A DNA stretch of 64,000 nucleotides from Candidatus Cohnella colombiensis (GCA_029203125.1 CP119317.1:3534001-3598000), one strand, 5' to 3'. Shown: positions 1 through 8,209, counted from the stretch's first letter. Notes: generated from the sequence alone by a model not told the origin. Numbers and translations are program-made.

Positions 1-233
1 GGTGAGAAGCCGGCAAGCGGTGCGTCACCCTCGTGACCTGAGGCGTATTTGTAGTGGTAAGAGCCATACCCAATAATACTCGGTCCCCACATCTTGGCAG
101 GGAATCCGGTCGCTTCAGCAAATAGATCAAGCAGTTTATAGGCATCCTCCCGCTTTTTGAGATTGTCCACATTTTCGATAAATTCAATTACGCTGCTGTC
201 ATTTTCCTTCATCTTCTGTTCATATACCACCAT
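1..233 (-). CDS. DUF1801 domain protein (partial, C-terminus outside window)
   Basis: Seventy-seven N-terminal codons are visible, reading leftward off the window edge. The translation starts MVVYEQKMKENDSSVIEF and holds the stretch GFPAKMWGPSIIGYGSYHYK, which I recognise as the core of the DUF1801 (YdhG-like) fold. These are small single-domain proteins of unsettled biochemistry, with a phosphopeptide- or iron-chaperone-like fold. The ATG at 233 is preceded by GGAGG at a normal distance. It is divergent from the acetyltransferase at 405, so both promoters lie in 234-404. The family is fairly sure; no cellular role can be given. Confidence 0.75.
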   Translation of the reverse strand, partial: MVVYEQKMKENDSSVIEFIENVDNLKKREDAYKLLDLFAEATGFPAKMWGPSIIGYGSYHYKYASGHEGDAPLAGFS

Positions 234-404
234 TAATCTGCCGCCTCCTTCGATCTACATTACAGTATCTTCATTTTGCATCGGACGAATGTAAAGATCA
301 AGTCACTTATTCGATTCCGTCTTAGGGTTGTTGGTTGTTGGGTGTGGATGGAAGTCGTATAATGTTGTCATAACACTAACATACTCGGAAGAGGAGAATG
401 CAAT

Positions 405-875
405 ATGCCCGATATGCTCGTAAAATTGTATGATCTACCTTCATTTGAATCCGTCGAGCAATATGAACAACGTACAGGAATTACGATAAGACGAGCGATC
501 GCTCCAGAAAAGCATATTATTGAAGCCTGGGTCGAAAAGCATTTTCATACCGGTTGGGTTAGTGAATGTGAAGTTGCCCTGTCTCGTTCGCCCATTACTT
601 GTATTATCGCGACCGAGAATGGCAAGTTGCTCGGCTTTGCATGCTATGATGCGACGACGAAAGGGTTCTTCGGACCGACAGGTGTTGACGAGAGTGAACG
701 CGGAAGAGGCATTGGGAAAATGCTACTCATGTACAGCCTTTACTTAATGCGACTTGACGGTTACGGTTACGCAGTAATCGGAGGCGCAGGCCCGACTGAA
801 TTTTACGCAAAAACGACAGGTGCGATCGTGATAGAAAATTCGGAACCTGGTGTATACAAAGGGATGTTGCGTTAA
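405..875 (+). CDS. GNAT family N-acetyltransferase
   Basis: A 156-residue single-domain acetyltransferase of the GNAT (Gcn5-related) fold. The acetyl-CoA pyrophosphate-binding loop is seen at about residues 94-108 as VDESERGRGIGKMLLMYSL (R/Q-x-x-G-x-G/A type), preceded by the strand GFACYD and followed by GYGYAVIGGAGPTEFYAKTTGA, a usual C-terminal half. GAGGAG stands just before the ATG. The acceptor substrate cannot be told from sequence. It appears monocistronic: a weak hairpin with a T-run follows it. Length is normal for the family. Confidence 0.85.
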   Translation: MPDMLVKLYDLPSFESVEQYEQRTGITIRRAIAPEKHIIEAWVEKHFHTGWVSECEVALSRSPITCIIATENGKLLGFACYDATTKGFFGPTGVDESERGRGIGKMLLMYSLYLMRLDGYGYAVIGGAGPTEFYAKTTGAIVIENSEPGVYKGMLR

Positions 876-880
876 CTATA

Positions 881-931
881 CAAAAAAGCGCTGTCTAACG
901 TATGGGGCTGAATAAGCCCTTGCTTTTTTAT
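881..931 (+). terminator. Probable intrinsic terminator after the GNAT gene
   Basis: GGGCT and AGCCC form a short stem around a 5-nt loop, with outer AAAAAAGC/GCTTTTTT pairing and a T-run at 924-929. It separates the acetyltransferase from the MarR gene. Confidence 0.5.
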
Positions 932-952
932 CAATTGAGTAGTAAAGTGATA
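928..952. promoter_or_regulatory. Candidate MarR autoregulatory operator
   Basis: TATCA (929-933) and TGATA (948-952) form a dyad about 30 bp upstream of the MarR start. The left 19 bases of the site match the dyad at 1436-1461 at about 15 positions, including the shared TTATCA-x-TTGA-x-TA core. Two similar sites before the regulator and before its probable target fit autoregulation. Inference only. Confidence 0.4.
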
Positions 953-982
953 CCAATGTTCATATTAAGGGAGGGAAACGAC

Positions 983-1423
983 ATGAGTAACCATACGCTA
1001 GGATCGTTAATCTGGCTACGACTAGTTCGTTTCGCCAACCAAAGTAACCAGATGTCGAATGAGTTTCTGAGTCGCTTTAATTTAACGACTGCACAATTCG
1101 ATGTGCTCGTTCAAATCCGCCTCTATCAGCCACTTACCCAGATGGAGTTAGCGGAGAAAGTCATCGTGACCCAGGGCGGAATTTCACGTATGCTCGCACG
1201 GCTAGAGAAGGAACGCTACATTGTGCGCAAGCAAGACTGGAAAATAAAAACAATTAACCTCACAGAGAAAGCTGAATCCATCATGGATCAAGTATTTCCT
1301 GAACAGCTAGCGTTCCAAACTTCATTCTTCGACGATGTATTAACCGATGAGGAACAGAAGACACTGTATTCATTAATGACTCGCGTTCACAAGCATAGCC
1401 AGAATAAGAAAATACCCACATAG
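983..1423 (+). CDS. MarR-family transcriptional regulator (MhqR-like)
   Basis: A 146-residue winged-helix protein. The MarR core runs MSNEFLSRFNLTTAQFDVLV (helix 2 region), then LTQMELAEKVIVTQGGISRM (recognition helix) and RLEKERYIVRKQDWKIKTIN (wing), followed by C-terminal dimerisation helices. The start is placed at the ATG at 983 because GGGAGG lies 6 nt upstream; an earlier in-frame ATG at 902 has no site. It sits directly before a ring-cleaving dioxygenase and an azoreductase, the target classes of MhqR in Bacillus subtilis, which senses quinones and represses such genes. The role as quinone-responsive repressor is inferred from that context. No conserved sensing cysteine is visible: the protein contains no Cys, as is also described for MhqR. 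Confidence 0.8.
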   Translation: MSNHTLGSLIWLRLVRFANQSNQMSNEFLSRFNLTTAQFDVLVQIRLYQPLTQMELAEKVIVTQGGISRMLARLEKERYIVRKQDWKIKTINLTEKAESIMDQVFPEQLAFQTSFFDDVLTDEEQKTLYSLMTRVHKHSQNKKIPT

Positions 1424-1435
1424 TGTTTTTTTAGC

Positions 1436-1461
1436 ATATCAGTTGACTAATCAATTCATAT
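1436..1461. promoter_or_regulatory. Candidate MarR operator upstream of the dioxygenase
   Basis: A perfectly symmetric pattern ATAT-N3-TTGA-N4-TCAA-N3-ATAT spans 26 bp and ends 16 nt before the dioxygenase ATG. Its size and AT-rich dyad fit a MarR-dimer site. Confidence 0.5.
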
Positions 1462-1477
1462 TGAAGGAGGAATTACA

Positions 1478-2419
1478 ATGTATACAATTCCAGGACATCA
1501 TCATATCTCAATGATTACGAAGCGAGCAGTCGTTAACAATCAATTTTATCAAAGTGTATTAGGGCTACGCCGAGTGAAAAAGACAGTTAATCAAGATGAC
1601 ACCTCTATGTATCATCTCTTCTATGGCGACTTAACTGGGAGTGCTGGAACGGAGTTATCTTTCTTCGAGATTCCTCAAGTCAGCAGCACCATTCGCGGAA
1701 CCAATGCGATCACACGAATCGGGTTACTTGTCCCTTCGTTCGTTAGTCTAACTTTCTGGAAGGAACGGTTCGAGGCGTTAGACGTTAATCATGGCGAAAT
1801 CACGAAATACGCTGGGCGAGATGCACTTCATTTCGAAGATCCAGAAGGCTTACGAATGATCTTGATCAACAATAATGGCGAAGCTGTACCTGAAAAATGG
1901 GCAACATGGGATGAATCTGTAATCGAGCAGCGCCACCGCATTCTTGGCATGGGTTCTGTTGAGATCACTGTACGCTCCTTGGAAAGCTTATCTGCGATGC
2001 TAAAGGAAGTGTTTGGATACACCGAAGTATCCCGCACAGAGACAGAGGCAATCTATCAAGCTGTTGCAGGTCAAGCTTTTGGCGAAATCGTCATCAAGCA
2101 AGAGGATGGTCCGCGTGAAAGACCAGGCAAGGGCAGCATTCACCATTTAGCGATTCGTGTGAAGAATGAAGCTGAACTGCGTTACTGGGACGAAGTCGTT
2201 AGAAACAACCATTTCAACTCTTCAGGTATTGTGGATCGGTATTACTTTCAAAGCTTATATTTCCGTGAATCCAATGGGATATTATTCGAAATCGCAACAG
2301 ATGGGCCTGGTTTTACCGTAGATTCTACGATCGAATCACTGGGCAGAAACTTAGATTTACCGCCGTTTCTAGAAGATAGACGCGATGAGATTGAAGCGAA
2401 GCTCATACCGCTAGACTAA
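1478..2419 (+). CDS. Ring-cleaving dioxygenase, VOC superfamily (MhqO/MhqA-like)
   Basis: A 313-residue protein made of two vicinal-oxygen-chelate halves. The first begins PGHHHISMITKRAVVNNQFYQ with a metal-binding His near residue 8 and ends at the Glu-bearing strand DPEGLRMILI. The second begins near residue 157 (MGSVEITVRS), carries HHLAIRV and ends FRESNGILFEIATDGPGF. This matches the MhqO/MhqE/LinE-type hydroquinone dioxygenases that open quinone-derived rings and are induced by quinones in Bacillus. AAGGAGG precedes the ATG by 6 nt. It lies 54 bp after the MarR gene on the same strand, with a candidate operator in the gap. The substrate is probably a (methyl)hydroquinone; this is inference. 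Confidence 0.85.
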   Translation: MYTIPGHHHISMITKRAVVNNQFYQSVLGLRRVKKTVNQDDTSMYHLFYGDLTGSAGTELSFFEIPQVSSTIRGTNAITRIGLLVPSFVSLTFWKERFEALDVNHGEITKYAGRDALHFEDPEGLRMILINNNGEAVPEKWATWDESVIEQRHRILGMGSVEITVRSLESLSAMLKEVFGYTEVSRTETEAIYQAVAGQAFGEIVIKQEDGPRERPGKGSIHHLAIRVKNEAELRYWDEVVRNNHFNSSGIVDRYYFQSLYFRESNGILFEIATDGPGFTVDSTIESLGRNLDLPPFLEDRRDEIEAKLIPLD

Positions 2420-2450
2420 TTATTGAATAAGTGCTTCAAAGGTTCGTCAT

Positions 2451-2480
2451 TTGAATTCACTATATATTTTATAGTATAAT
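2451..2480 (+). promoter_or_regulatory. SigA-type promoter of the azoreductase with overlapping inverted repeat
   Basis: TTGAAT (2451-2456) and TATAAT (2475-2480) are 18 bp apart. An inverted repeat ACTATA-N5-TATAGT (2459-2475) fills the spacer, the classic place for a repressor. The repeat differs from the dyads at 928 and 1436, so a second regulator (for example a YodB/HxlR-type protein) is possible. Confidence 0.55.
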
Positions 2481-2571
2481 AAAAAAAGTAATAAACCTTA
2501 TAAAGTCATGTAACCACACATCCGGCGTTATAAAGTCTAATACAAACCACATCCTGGAGGTAACTACAATC

Positions 2572-3210
2572 ATGAACGTATTGGTCGTTAAAGCAAACAA
2601 CCGTCCCGCAGCTGAAGGGATTTCAAGCAAAATGTATGAAACATTTATGGAAAATGTGAAAGACGTTAACATAACTACATTTGACGTATTCGAAGAAGAT
2701 ATGCCGTATTTCGGACAAGATTTCTTCAACGTATTTGGTAAATTACAAAAGGGCGAACAGCTCACTGAACAGGATTCTCGCCTATTAGCTGCAAAACAAA
2801 AAGCAATGGATGCACTAACTGCAGCAGAAGTTGTCGTATTTGTTTTCCCACTTTGGAATCTGACTATTCCAGCACCGTTGCAAACTTTCATTGACTATGT
2901 GTACCAAGCTGGTTTCACATTCAAGTACAACGAACAAGGCCAGTTAGTCAGCTTGATGACCGACAAGAAAGCGATCATTCTAAATGCTCGCGGTGGCATC
3001 TATTCGAACCCTGAAGCTGCACCGATGGAAATGTCAGTTAACTATATAAAAAATGTAGCCGGCGGAGTATTCGGTATGCAGATCATTGATGAAGTTATCA
3101 TCGAAGGTCACAACGCGATGGCTGACAAAGCAGCAACAATCGTTAGCGAAGGTATGGATAAAGTGAAGGCAGTAGCGACGAAGCTTTCTCAACAAGTCGT
3201 CACTAACTAA
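2572..3210 (+). CDS. azoR: FMN-dependent NADH-azoreductase
   Basis: A 212-residue flavodoxin-like oxidoreductase of the AzoR/AcpD family, which reduces azo dyes and quinones with NADH. Visible features: N-terminal strand MNVLVVKANNRP with the phosphate-binding loop, FVFPLWNLTIPAPLQTFIDY (FMN-contacting segment, about residues 84-105), AGFTFKYNEQG and ILNARGGIY. GGAGG lies 10 nt before the ATG. It has its own promoter with an operator-like repeat. In B. subtilis azoR1 and azoR2 belong to the quinone-stress regulons of YodB and MhqR, so co-location with the MarR regulator and dioxygenase supports a two-step quinone detoxification group. Confidence 0.9.
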   Translation: MNVLVVKANNRPAAEGISSKMYETFMENVKDVNITTFDVFEEDMPYFGQDFFNVFGKLQKGEQLTEQDSRLLAAKQKAMDALTAAEVVVFVFPLWNLTIPAPLQTFIDYVYQAGFTFKYNEQGQLVSLMTDKKAIILNARGGIYSNPEAAPMEMSVNYIKNVAGGVFGMQIIDEVIIEGHNAMADKAATIVSEGMDKVKAVATKLSQQVVTN

Positions 3211-3242
3211 GTTCCTACGATCTTATATGCTTTAAATAAAGA

Positions 3243-3272
3243 AGGTGGTGCAGCGTTATTCCTGCACCACCT
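3243..3272. terminator. Bidirectional terminator between azoR and the VOC gene
   Basis: AGGTGGTGCAG pairs with CTGCACCACCT (11 bp) around an 8-nt loop. It lies between convergent genes; the minus strand shows the better T-rich tail. Confidence 0.6.
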
Positions 3273-3298
3273 CTTAAGTTTCAACAATCGCGGATCGA

Positions 3299-3679
3299 CT
3301 AATTACGTTCCATGATCGCGAAATAATTGCCCTCATTATCTGCAAAGTTGAACACTTTACCACCAGGCATCTCAACCATCTGACCTACAGTAATTTGTTG
3401 TTCAGTGAATTGCTTGTACAATTGCTCCAAGTTGTCCGCAAACAGCATAAGCGATGGTGTTCCTAAGTTTAATTGAGGCTGCATGCGTGCAATAAGTTCT
3501 TTGTCATGTAGGACGAGACTTGTTTCAGCATCGTTTGTTGGAGCAATTTCGATCCATCTCATACCTTGTTCATTATTTTTCTCGGAGATGACGCTAAAAC
3601 CGAGTTTCTCTGTCCAGAACTTCACGCATTCATCTTGATTATTTACGTACAGCATAATTTGACCTACTCTTGTAATCAT
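3299..3679 (-). CDS. VOC superfamily protein (glyoxalase/bleomycin-resistance fold)
   Basis: A 126-residue single-module VOC protein. It shows VGQIMLYVNNQDECVKFWTE (first beta-alpha-beta unit), GMRWIEIAP, and the closing GGKVFNFADNEGNYFAIMER with a Glu at the usual metal-ligand position in the last strand. The start is set at the ATG at 3679, preceded by AGGAG; a longer frame to 3754 has no site. Family members range from lyases to antibiotic-binding proteins, so no substrate is proposed. It is divergent from the acyltransferase at 3773 with only 93 bp between them. Confidence 0.8.
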   Translation of the reverse strand: MITRVGQIMLYVNNQDECVKFWTEKLGFSVISEKNNEQGMRWIEIAPTNDAETSLVLHDKELIARMQPQLNLGTPSLMLFADNLEQLYKQFTEQQITVGQMVEMPGGKVFNFADNEGNYFAIMERN

Positions 3680-3772
3680 CTTCTTCACTCCTATAAACAT
3701 ATTTGGATTCACTGTAACTGGATTGCGAGATGTGGTAAGCTGATAATCGATCATATTGCAACGAGGTGCAAC

Positions 3773-4906
3773 ATGTCTTCATCGATAGTTAGAAAAGGCT
3801 ACTTATCCGAACTCGATATCGTTCGTGCTTTCGGGATCATCGGTGTGCTGCTTATACACGCAACATCCTCTGCCGTGGTCTCCACAGACCCCTACTCATT
3901 GGAATTCACCGCATACGCATCATTTAACCAACTTTCCCGCTTTGCAGTACCGATCTTTTTTTTACTAAGCGGATTATCACTATTTTACAATTACCATGAA
4001 AAGCCATTCACCGTCAAGGCGGTTAAAATATTTTACACGAAGCGCATCGCCAAAATTTTGTTGCCGTTTGTGCTGTTTTCACTTCTGTATTATGCGGTTG
4101 TCGTTTACTTTAGATACGGGTATACAGACCTTACACAATTCACCTCTCACTTTTTCACCTGGGACTTTGTTGTAAAGCTACTAATTGGGAAGACCTACGC
4201 GCACCTGTATTTCATCTTCATCATTATTCAATATTATTTGCTATTCCCGCTCCTGTGGTTTGCCATTCAGCGATGGCCCAATAGGCAAAGATGGCTTATC
4301 CCATCAGGACTCCTCGTACAATGGTTGTATATGATGGTTGCCGATGATCTTGGCATTAAATACGTCACAAGCGGATGCTTCGCTTACAGCCTGTACTTTT
4401 GCATCGGGGCCTATATCGGGATCAACTATTCAAAGCACCAACATAATGGCAAACATAGACTTGGAGGGGCTTCGCTAAGACTGATGCTGTCTGCTCTTTG
4501 GGTGCTGCTCGGTGCCTTCTATGTATACTTTGCGATTTACGAAGCTCAAGGGCGAATGGTCTTTACCCAGCCGTTTGCGATCGAAATCATGGATGAAGTC
4601 TATATCACAACAGCTTGTTTGTTACTGATCAGCCTGGCTCTCTTTATTAATGAATCCTCTCTACGCGCACTAAAGAAGCTACTCATTCATCTCGGTGTCA
4701 CATCGTTCGGTATATATTTGATTCACCCGCTGTTCTTAAAGTATTACCGGTTGATGGACATTCAAACCAACTCTTCCATCTATGGACTATGGATTGCAGG
4801 CGGTTTCTTCGTTGCGCTGTTGGGCTCATGGGCTATCGTTACTTGTGCGGGTAAGGTGCGTGGGCACTGGATCTTATTTGGTCAGATCTCGCATAAGAAG
4901 AAGTAG
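3773..4906 (+). CDS. Acyltransferase 3 family membrane protein
   Basis: A 377-residue polytopic membrane protein with about ten hydrophobic segments. The N-terminal ELDIVRAFGIIGVLLIHATS is the acyltransferase-3 signature with the catalytic-type R-x10-H motif (His in LLIHATS). IPIFFLLSGLSLFYN and GKTYAHLYFIFIIIQYYLLF are further typical stretches, and the end has GVTSFGIYLIHPLFLKYY. Such enzymes O-acetylate cell-surface polysaccharides, teichoic acids or peptidoglycan from the membrane. The ATG at 3773 with GAGGTG before it is preferred over 3566, which would overlap the divergent gene. The stop lies 4 bp from the next, convergent stop, with no terminator between. Confidence 0.85.
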   Translation: MSSSIVRKGYLSELDIVRAFGIIGVLLIHATSSAVVSTDPYSLEFTAYASFNQLSRFAVPIFFLLSGLSLFYNYHEKPFTVKAVKIFYTKRIAKILLPFVLFSLLYYAVVVYFRYGYTDLTQFTSHFFTWDFVVKLLIGKTYAHLYFIFIIIQYYLLFPLLWFAIQRWPNRQRWLIPSGLLVQWLYMMVADDLGIKYVTSGCFAYSLYFCIGAYIGINYSKHQHNGKHRLGGASLRLMLSALWVLLGAFYVYFAIYEAQGRMVFTQPFAIEIMDEVYITTACLLLISLALFINESSLRALKKLLIHLGVTSFGIYLIHPLFLKYYRLMDIQTNSSIYGLWIAGGFFVALLGSWAIVTCAGKVRGHWILFGQISHKKK

Positions 4907-4909
4907 CCC

Positions 4910-6169
4910 TTAGCCTTTAACCTCAATTTTGTTAATTTTCCAAAGCCCGTTTTGCTTTATCATTGTAAATTGCAACGGTTTCGAGCTGGCTTCCATGTCG
5001 TAGCTATCTTTGCACTCGATCACTTGAACTCCGTTCTTATTGCTTTTCGTTGTAAATTCCAGCATGAGCCCGCCATATTCCATCATCCCCAGGTAAATAT
5101 GGTCCGTCACCTTAAATTTGAGTACGTCAGACGATGTAACAAGCTTTTTCATTTCACCACTAAGCGCATTCCTCCAATAGAAGTCCTCGATATAATTCGT
5201 AATGACACCTTCAGGTGTATTCGGATGGACAAACTTTCCCGTTTCATTCTCGTATTTCACTTTGTACTTTACTGCTTGTTGCTGATCAAATCGGTGATAG
5301 GAATAGATGGTATGTCCCTGTGTATCTCCATAACTATACTCAGACACGCTATCGGCGATACCATCGTGATCAATGTCCTCCAGATATCTGTTACCTCTGC
5401 CTGTTGCCATGGGGGCATTCGTTAATAGATGTTCTGAATGTCCTGATTGCCAACGAAATAAGCTAAATCCATATCCCCCCATACCTACATTGACGTACAC
5501 TACAATATATTTGTTCTTAGTATTGTCTAATTTTGCAATTTCAACATGATCTAGATTATGAACGATGCCGATCTGATCTCTGAGCTTGCCCCTATTAACA
5601 AACTTTTTCCCATCCCACTGCACAACATAGAGAAGAATATCCTCGCCATAAGGATTTTCCCGCGAAACGATATATTCTATCTGCTTGTCCCCATTGAGAT
5701 CTCCCTTAGCTAACGCATTGAGTTGATCCTTACTTTTGATTTTGGACAAGCTCTCTTCAAATGCTTTGTCGAAGAACGTTTCACTGCCATTAATTAATAC
5801 TCTGGTAACCTCGCGCTTCTTCCTGTCGCTCAAAACTTTAACAACAACCGAATGTTCGCTATCTACCAGCTCATAGTTCCAATATCCGTTCTCCTGCGCT
5901 ATCTGTTCAATTAAGGCATTGAAGCTTCCTTCGTTTTCCTCTTTTATCTCATACGGGAACACAACATAGAAGATTGGATATGTTCTCTTCTGAGCTAATT
6001 CTAACCGCGTCACCTTTACTTTGTACGCTTCGAAAACCTTGTTCACCGGATGATTCCATGTCGTTAAGTCGACCGTCTCTACGCTGCTTGTTTCTTTTCC
6101 AACCGCAAGTGGAGCAACCCCAGTCGTACCAACTAACACTCCTAACATAATACATAGAAACCACTTCAT
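4910..6169 (-). CDS. Secreted protein of unknown function with calcium-loop-like repeats
   Basis: A 419-residue protein with a clear signal peptide (MKWFLCIMLGVLVG, cleavage after about residue 25). The mature part has FG-GAP/EF-like acidic loops: GDLNGDKQIEYIV near residue 155 and DIDHDGIADSV near 265, then a C-terminal region with TPEGVITNYIEDFYWRNALS and FTMIKQNGLWKINKIEVKG that resembles a small NTF2-like or lipoprotein-type fold. I do not recognise a named family. AGGAGG lies 6 nt before the ATG at 6169. A GTG at 6172 is possible but too close to the site. Probably extracellular or wall-associated and perhaps calcium-binding. Confidence 0.6.
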   Translation of the reverse strand: MKWFLCIMLGVLVGTTGVAPLAVGKETSSVETVDLTTWNHPVNKVFEAYKVKVTRLELAQKRTYPIFYVVFPYEIKEENEGSFNALIEQIAQENGYWNYELVDSEHSVVVKVLSDRKKREVTRVLINGSETFFDKAFEESLSKIKSKDQLNALAKGDLNGDKQIEYIVSRENPYGEDILLYVVQWDGKKFVNRGKLRDQIGIVHNLDHVEIAKLDNTKNKYIVVYVNVGMGGYGFSLFRWQSGHSEHLLTNAPMATGRGNRYLEDIDHDGIADSVSEYSYGDTQGHTIYSYHRFDQQQAVKYKVKYENETGKFVHPNTPEGVITNYIEDFYWRNALSGEMKKLVTSSDVLKFKVTDHIYLGMMEYGGLMLEFTTKSNKNGVQVIECKDSYDMEASSKPLQFTMIKQNGLWKINKIEVKG

Positions 6170-6352
6170 CACTTGCCTCCTCCTTTTCTAAACTTTTGCG
6201 TGTACTAAGGAGCTGATTAATTTATTGATGTGTCTACTCATTCTGTTAATAGACTAAATATACACTAAATTGATTTTCTTATTTAAGATTTGGGAAAATA
6301 TTTAGGAACAAAATTCCCTTTGGCATGAAGAGTTGCTGTGGTAGTCAACAAC

Positions 6353-6695
6353 TGGCACTTCTAAGACCGTTTCGCGGTCTTGCAGCATGTGATGGAGCTA
6401 GTTTGGCACTTCTAAGACCATTTTCGGTCTTGCAGCATGTGACGGAGCTAGTTTGGCACTTCTTAGACCGTTTCGCGGTCTTGCAGCATGTGACGGAGCT
6501 TGTTTGGTGCTTGTAAGACCGTTTCGCGGTCTTGCAGCATGTGACGGAGCCAGTTTGGTGCTTCTAAGACCGTTTCGCGGTCTTGCAGCATGTGACGGAG
6601 CCAGTTTGGCACTTCTAAGACCGTTTCGCGGTCTTGCAGCATGTGACGGAGCTTGTTTGGTGCTTGTAAGACCGTTTCGCGGTCTTGCAGCTTGT
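6353..6695. repeat. Tandem array of seven 51-bp hairpin repeats
   Basis: Units begin at 6353, 6404, 6454, 6505, 6556, 6607 and 6658 with TGG(C/T)(A/G)CTT. All are 51 bp except unit 2 (50 bp). Each unit carries AAGACCG-TTTCG-CGGTCTT, a 7-bp stem with a 5-nt loop; unit 2 has lost one base in the loop (ACCATTTTCGGT) and unit 3 has TTAGACC. Units 3-4 and 6-7 share the linker GAGCTTGTTTGGTGCTTG, so a 153-bp block was itself duplicated. Since 51 is a multiple of 3, several frames stay open (a 17-residue repeat such as LRPFRGLAACDGASLVL), but none has a ribosome site. It lies between the 3' end of selO and the unknown secreted gene. Bases 6173-6352 hold only the latter's upstream region. Confidence 0.9.
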
Positions 6696-6701
6696 ACTTA
6701 C

Positions 6702-6727
6702 AAAAAAAAGACACCTTTTTAGGTGCC
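6702..6727 (-). terminator. Intrinsic terminator of selO
   Basis: On the minus strand GGCACC-TAAAAA-GGTGTC followed by eight T residues. The selO stop codon (6719-6721) lies in the loop. Confidence 0.75.
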
Positions 6728-8209
6728 GCAAAATGTTCTATATGGTTGAGACGATTTTGAAGGTGGTGTCATATAATCAGCTTGTTCAGGCGAATTCTCG
6801 TATGGATGCGATATTGCAACCAGAAGTCGCTCCATCACGCTGTAGTCCCCTTGCTCCACCGCTGCCTGAAGCGCCTCTTCAACACGATGGTTACGCGGGA
6901 TGATTGTCGGATTGCTGCTGCGCATGAGATTGCGAGAGTCTTCCGCAGATTGCTGCTGCCTGCTCAGTCTGGCCTGCCAAAGCCCACGCCACCTTGTAAA
7001 ATCCTCTGAGCGATACAGGAGCGAATCTCCCCGATCGTCACTCGACTCGTCTCCCCTCTCAACTCTCATCTCATTGACGGATAGTTCACGAAAAGTATTC
7101 GTGTAATCCGCCCGATACTTCTGCAGCATCGCTAGAAGTTCTTCGATTAGAGCCGCATCCTCTGGCTCCTCGTTAAATATCCCGAGCTTCGATCTCATAC
7201 CTGTAAGCCAATTAGCTGAATATAACTGGGCAAATTGAGCTAACGCATTCTCGGCAATCGCAATCGCTTCCGTTTCATCGGAGTGCAACAGAGGTAGCAA
7301 CGCTTCGGCAAATCTCGCAAGATTCCAACCGGCAATTGGAGGCTGATTCCCATAAGCATAGCGACCCTGTGTATCGATTGAGCTAAATACCGTTGCTGGA
7401 TCATAGTCATCCATGAAGGCACACGGGCCATAATCTATCGTTTCCCCACTTAACGCCATATTATCTGTATTCATGACCCCATGTATGAAACCAACCAATT
7501 GCCATTTTGCAATGAGCTCAGCCTGTCTTTTAATGACTTCGTGGAGCAACGAAAGATAGCGGTTATCATCAGTCTCGATGTAGGGATAATGTCTTTGTAT
7601 CGTATAGTCGGCAAGCGTGCGTAGTTGCTCTACATTACCCCAATTTGCTGCGTATTGGAATGTACCGACGCGCAGATGGCTGGATGCTACGCGGGTCAGA
7701 ATGGCTCCTGGCAGTTGGTCCTCACGATAGATCAATTCGCCTGTTGCAACCACCGCTAAACTACGAGTCGTCGGAATACCTAGCGCATGCATCGCTTCAC
7801 TAATGATGTATTCACGAAGCATCGGCCCCAGCGCTGCTCGGCCATCACCTCGACGGGAATATGGCGTTGGACCTGAACCTTTCAGCTGAATATCAACCCT
7901 TTTACCTTGAGGAGTTACCTGTTCTCCGAGCAAAAGTGCCCGACCGTCTCCTAGCATGTTGAAATGTCCAAATTGATGTCCCGCATACGCTTGAGCTAAA
8001 GGAGATGCACCTTCGGGAATCCTATTTCCCCCAAAGACTGCTACTCCCTCATCACTTCGCAATGCTGTAATATCGAGTCCTAAGTCTCCTGCCAACTGAT
8101 CATTCAATATGCACAGTTGCGGTGAACGTACTGTCTTCGGATTGAGCCGTGTGTACATTATTTCCGGCAAACGAGCATAGCTATTGTCAAAGTTCCATCC
8201 CGCTCCCAT
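6719..8209 (-). CDS. selO: Protein adenylyltransferase SelO (YdiU family)
   Basis: A 496-residue member of the SelO/YdiU pseudokinase-fold family, known to transfer AMP to protein Ser/Thr/Tyr with ATP bound in a flipped pose. Family motifs are intact: QFGHFNMLGDGRALLLGE and GSGPTPYSRRGDGRAALGP (nucleotide-binding region, about residues 80-130), then HGVMNTDNMALSGETIDYGP (catalytic and metal-binding Asp/Asn, about 245-265) and DDYDPATVFSS. The protein ends TFCGT, placing Cys three residues from the C-terminus, where eukaryotic SELENOO has selenocysteine and most bacteria have Cys. Length matches the family. It is transcribed alone, with a terminator overlapping its stop. Confidence 0.92.
   Translation of the reverse strand: MGAGWNFDNSYARLPEIMYTRLNPKTVRSPQLCILNDQLAGDLGLDITALRSDEGVAVFGGNRIPEGASPLAQAYAGHQFGHFNMLGDGRALLLGEQVTPQGKRVDIQLKGSGPTPYSRRGDGRAALGPMLREYIISEAMHALGIPTTRSLAVVATGELIYREDQLPGAILTRVASSHLRVGTFQYAANWGNVEQLRTLADYTIQRHYPYIETDDNRYLSLLHEVIKRQAELIAKWQLVGFIHGVMNTDNMALSGETIDYGPCAFMDDYDPATVFSSIDTQGRYAYGNQPPIAGWNLARFAEALLPLLHSDETEAIAIAENALAQFAQLYSANWLTGMRSKLGIFNEEPEDAALIEELLAMLQKYRADYTNTFRELSVNEMRVERGDESSDDRGDSLLYRSEDFTRWRGLWQARLSRQQQSAEDSRNLMRSSNPTIIPRNHRVEEALQAAVEQGDYSVMERLLVAISHPYENSPEQADYMTPPSKSSQPYRTFCGT

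Noticed and set aside
3566..3772. N-terminal extension of the acyltransferase
   Set aside because: It overlaps the divergent VOC gene and its promoter and has no ribosome site; the family motif begins right after the ATG at 3773.
6353..6695. CRISPR-like array
   Set aside because: The whole 51-bp period is conserved with no variable spacers, and no cas genes are present.
6325..6722. Open frames in the repeat array encoding 17-residue repeats on both strands
   Set aside because: The unit length is a multiple of three, so several frames stay open by chance. No ribosome site fits, and the unit-2 deletion shifts the frame.
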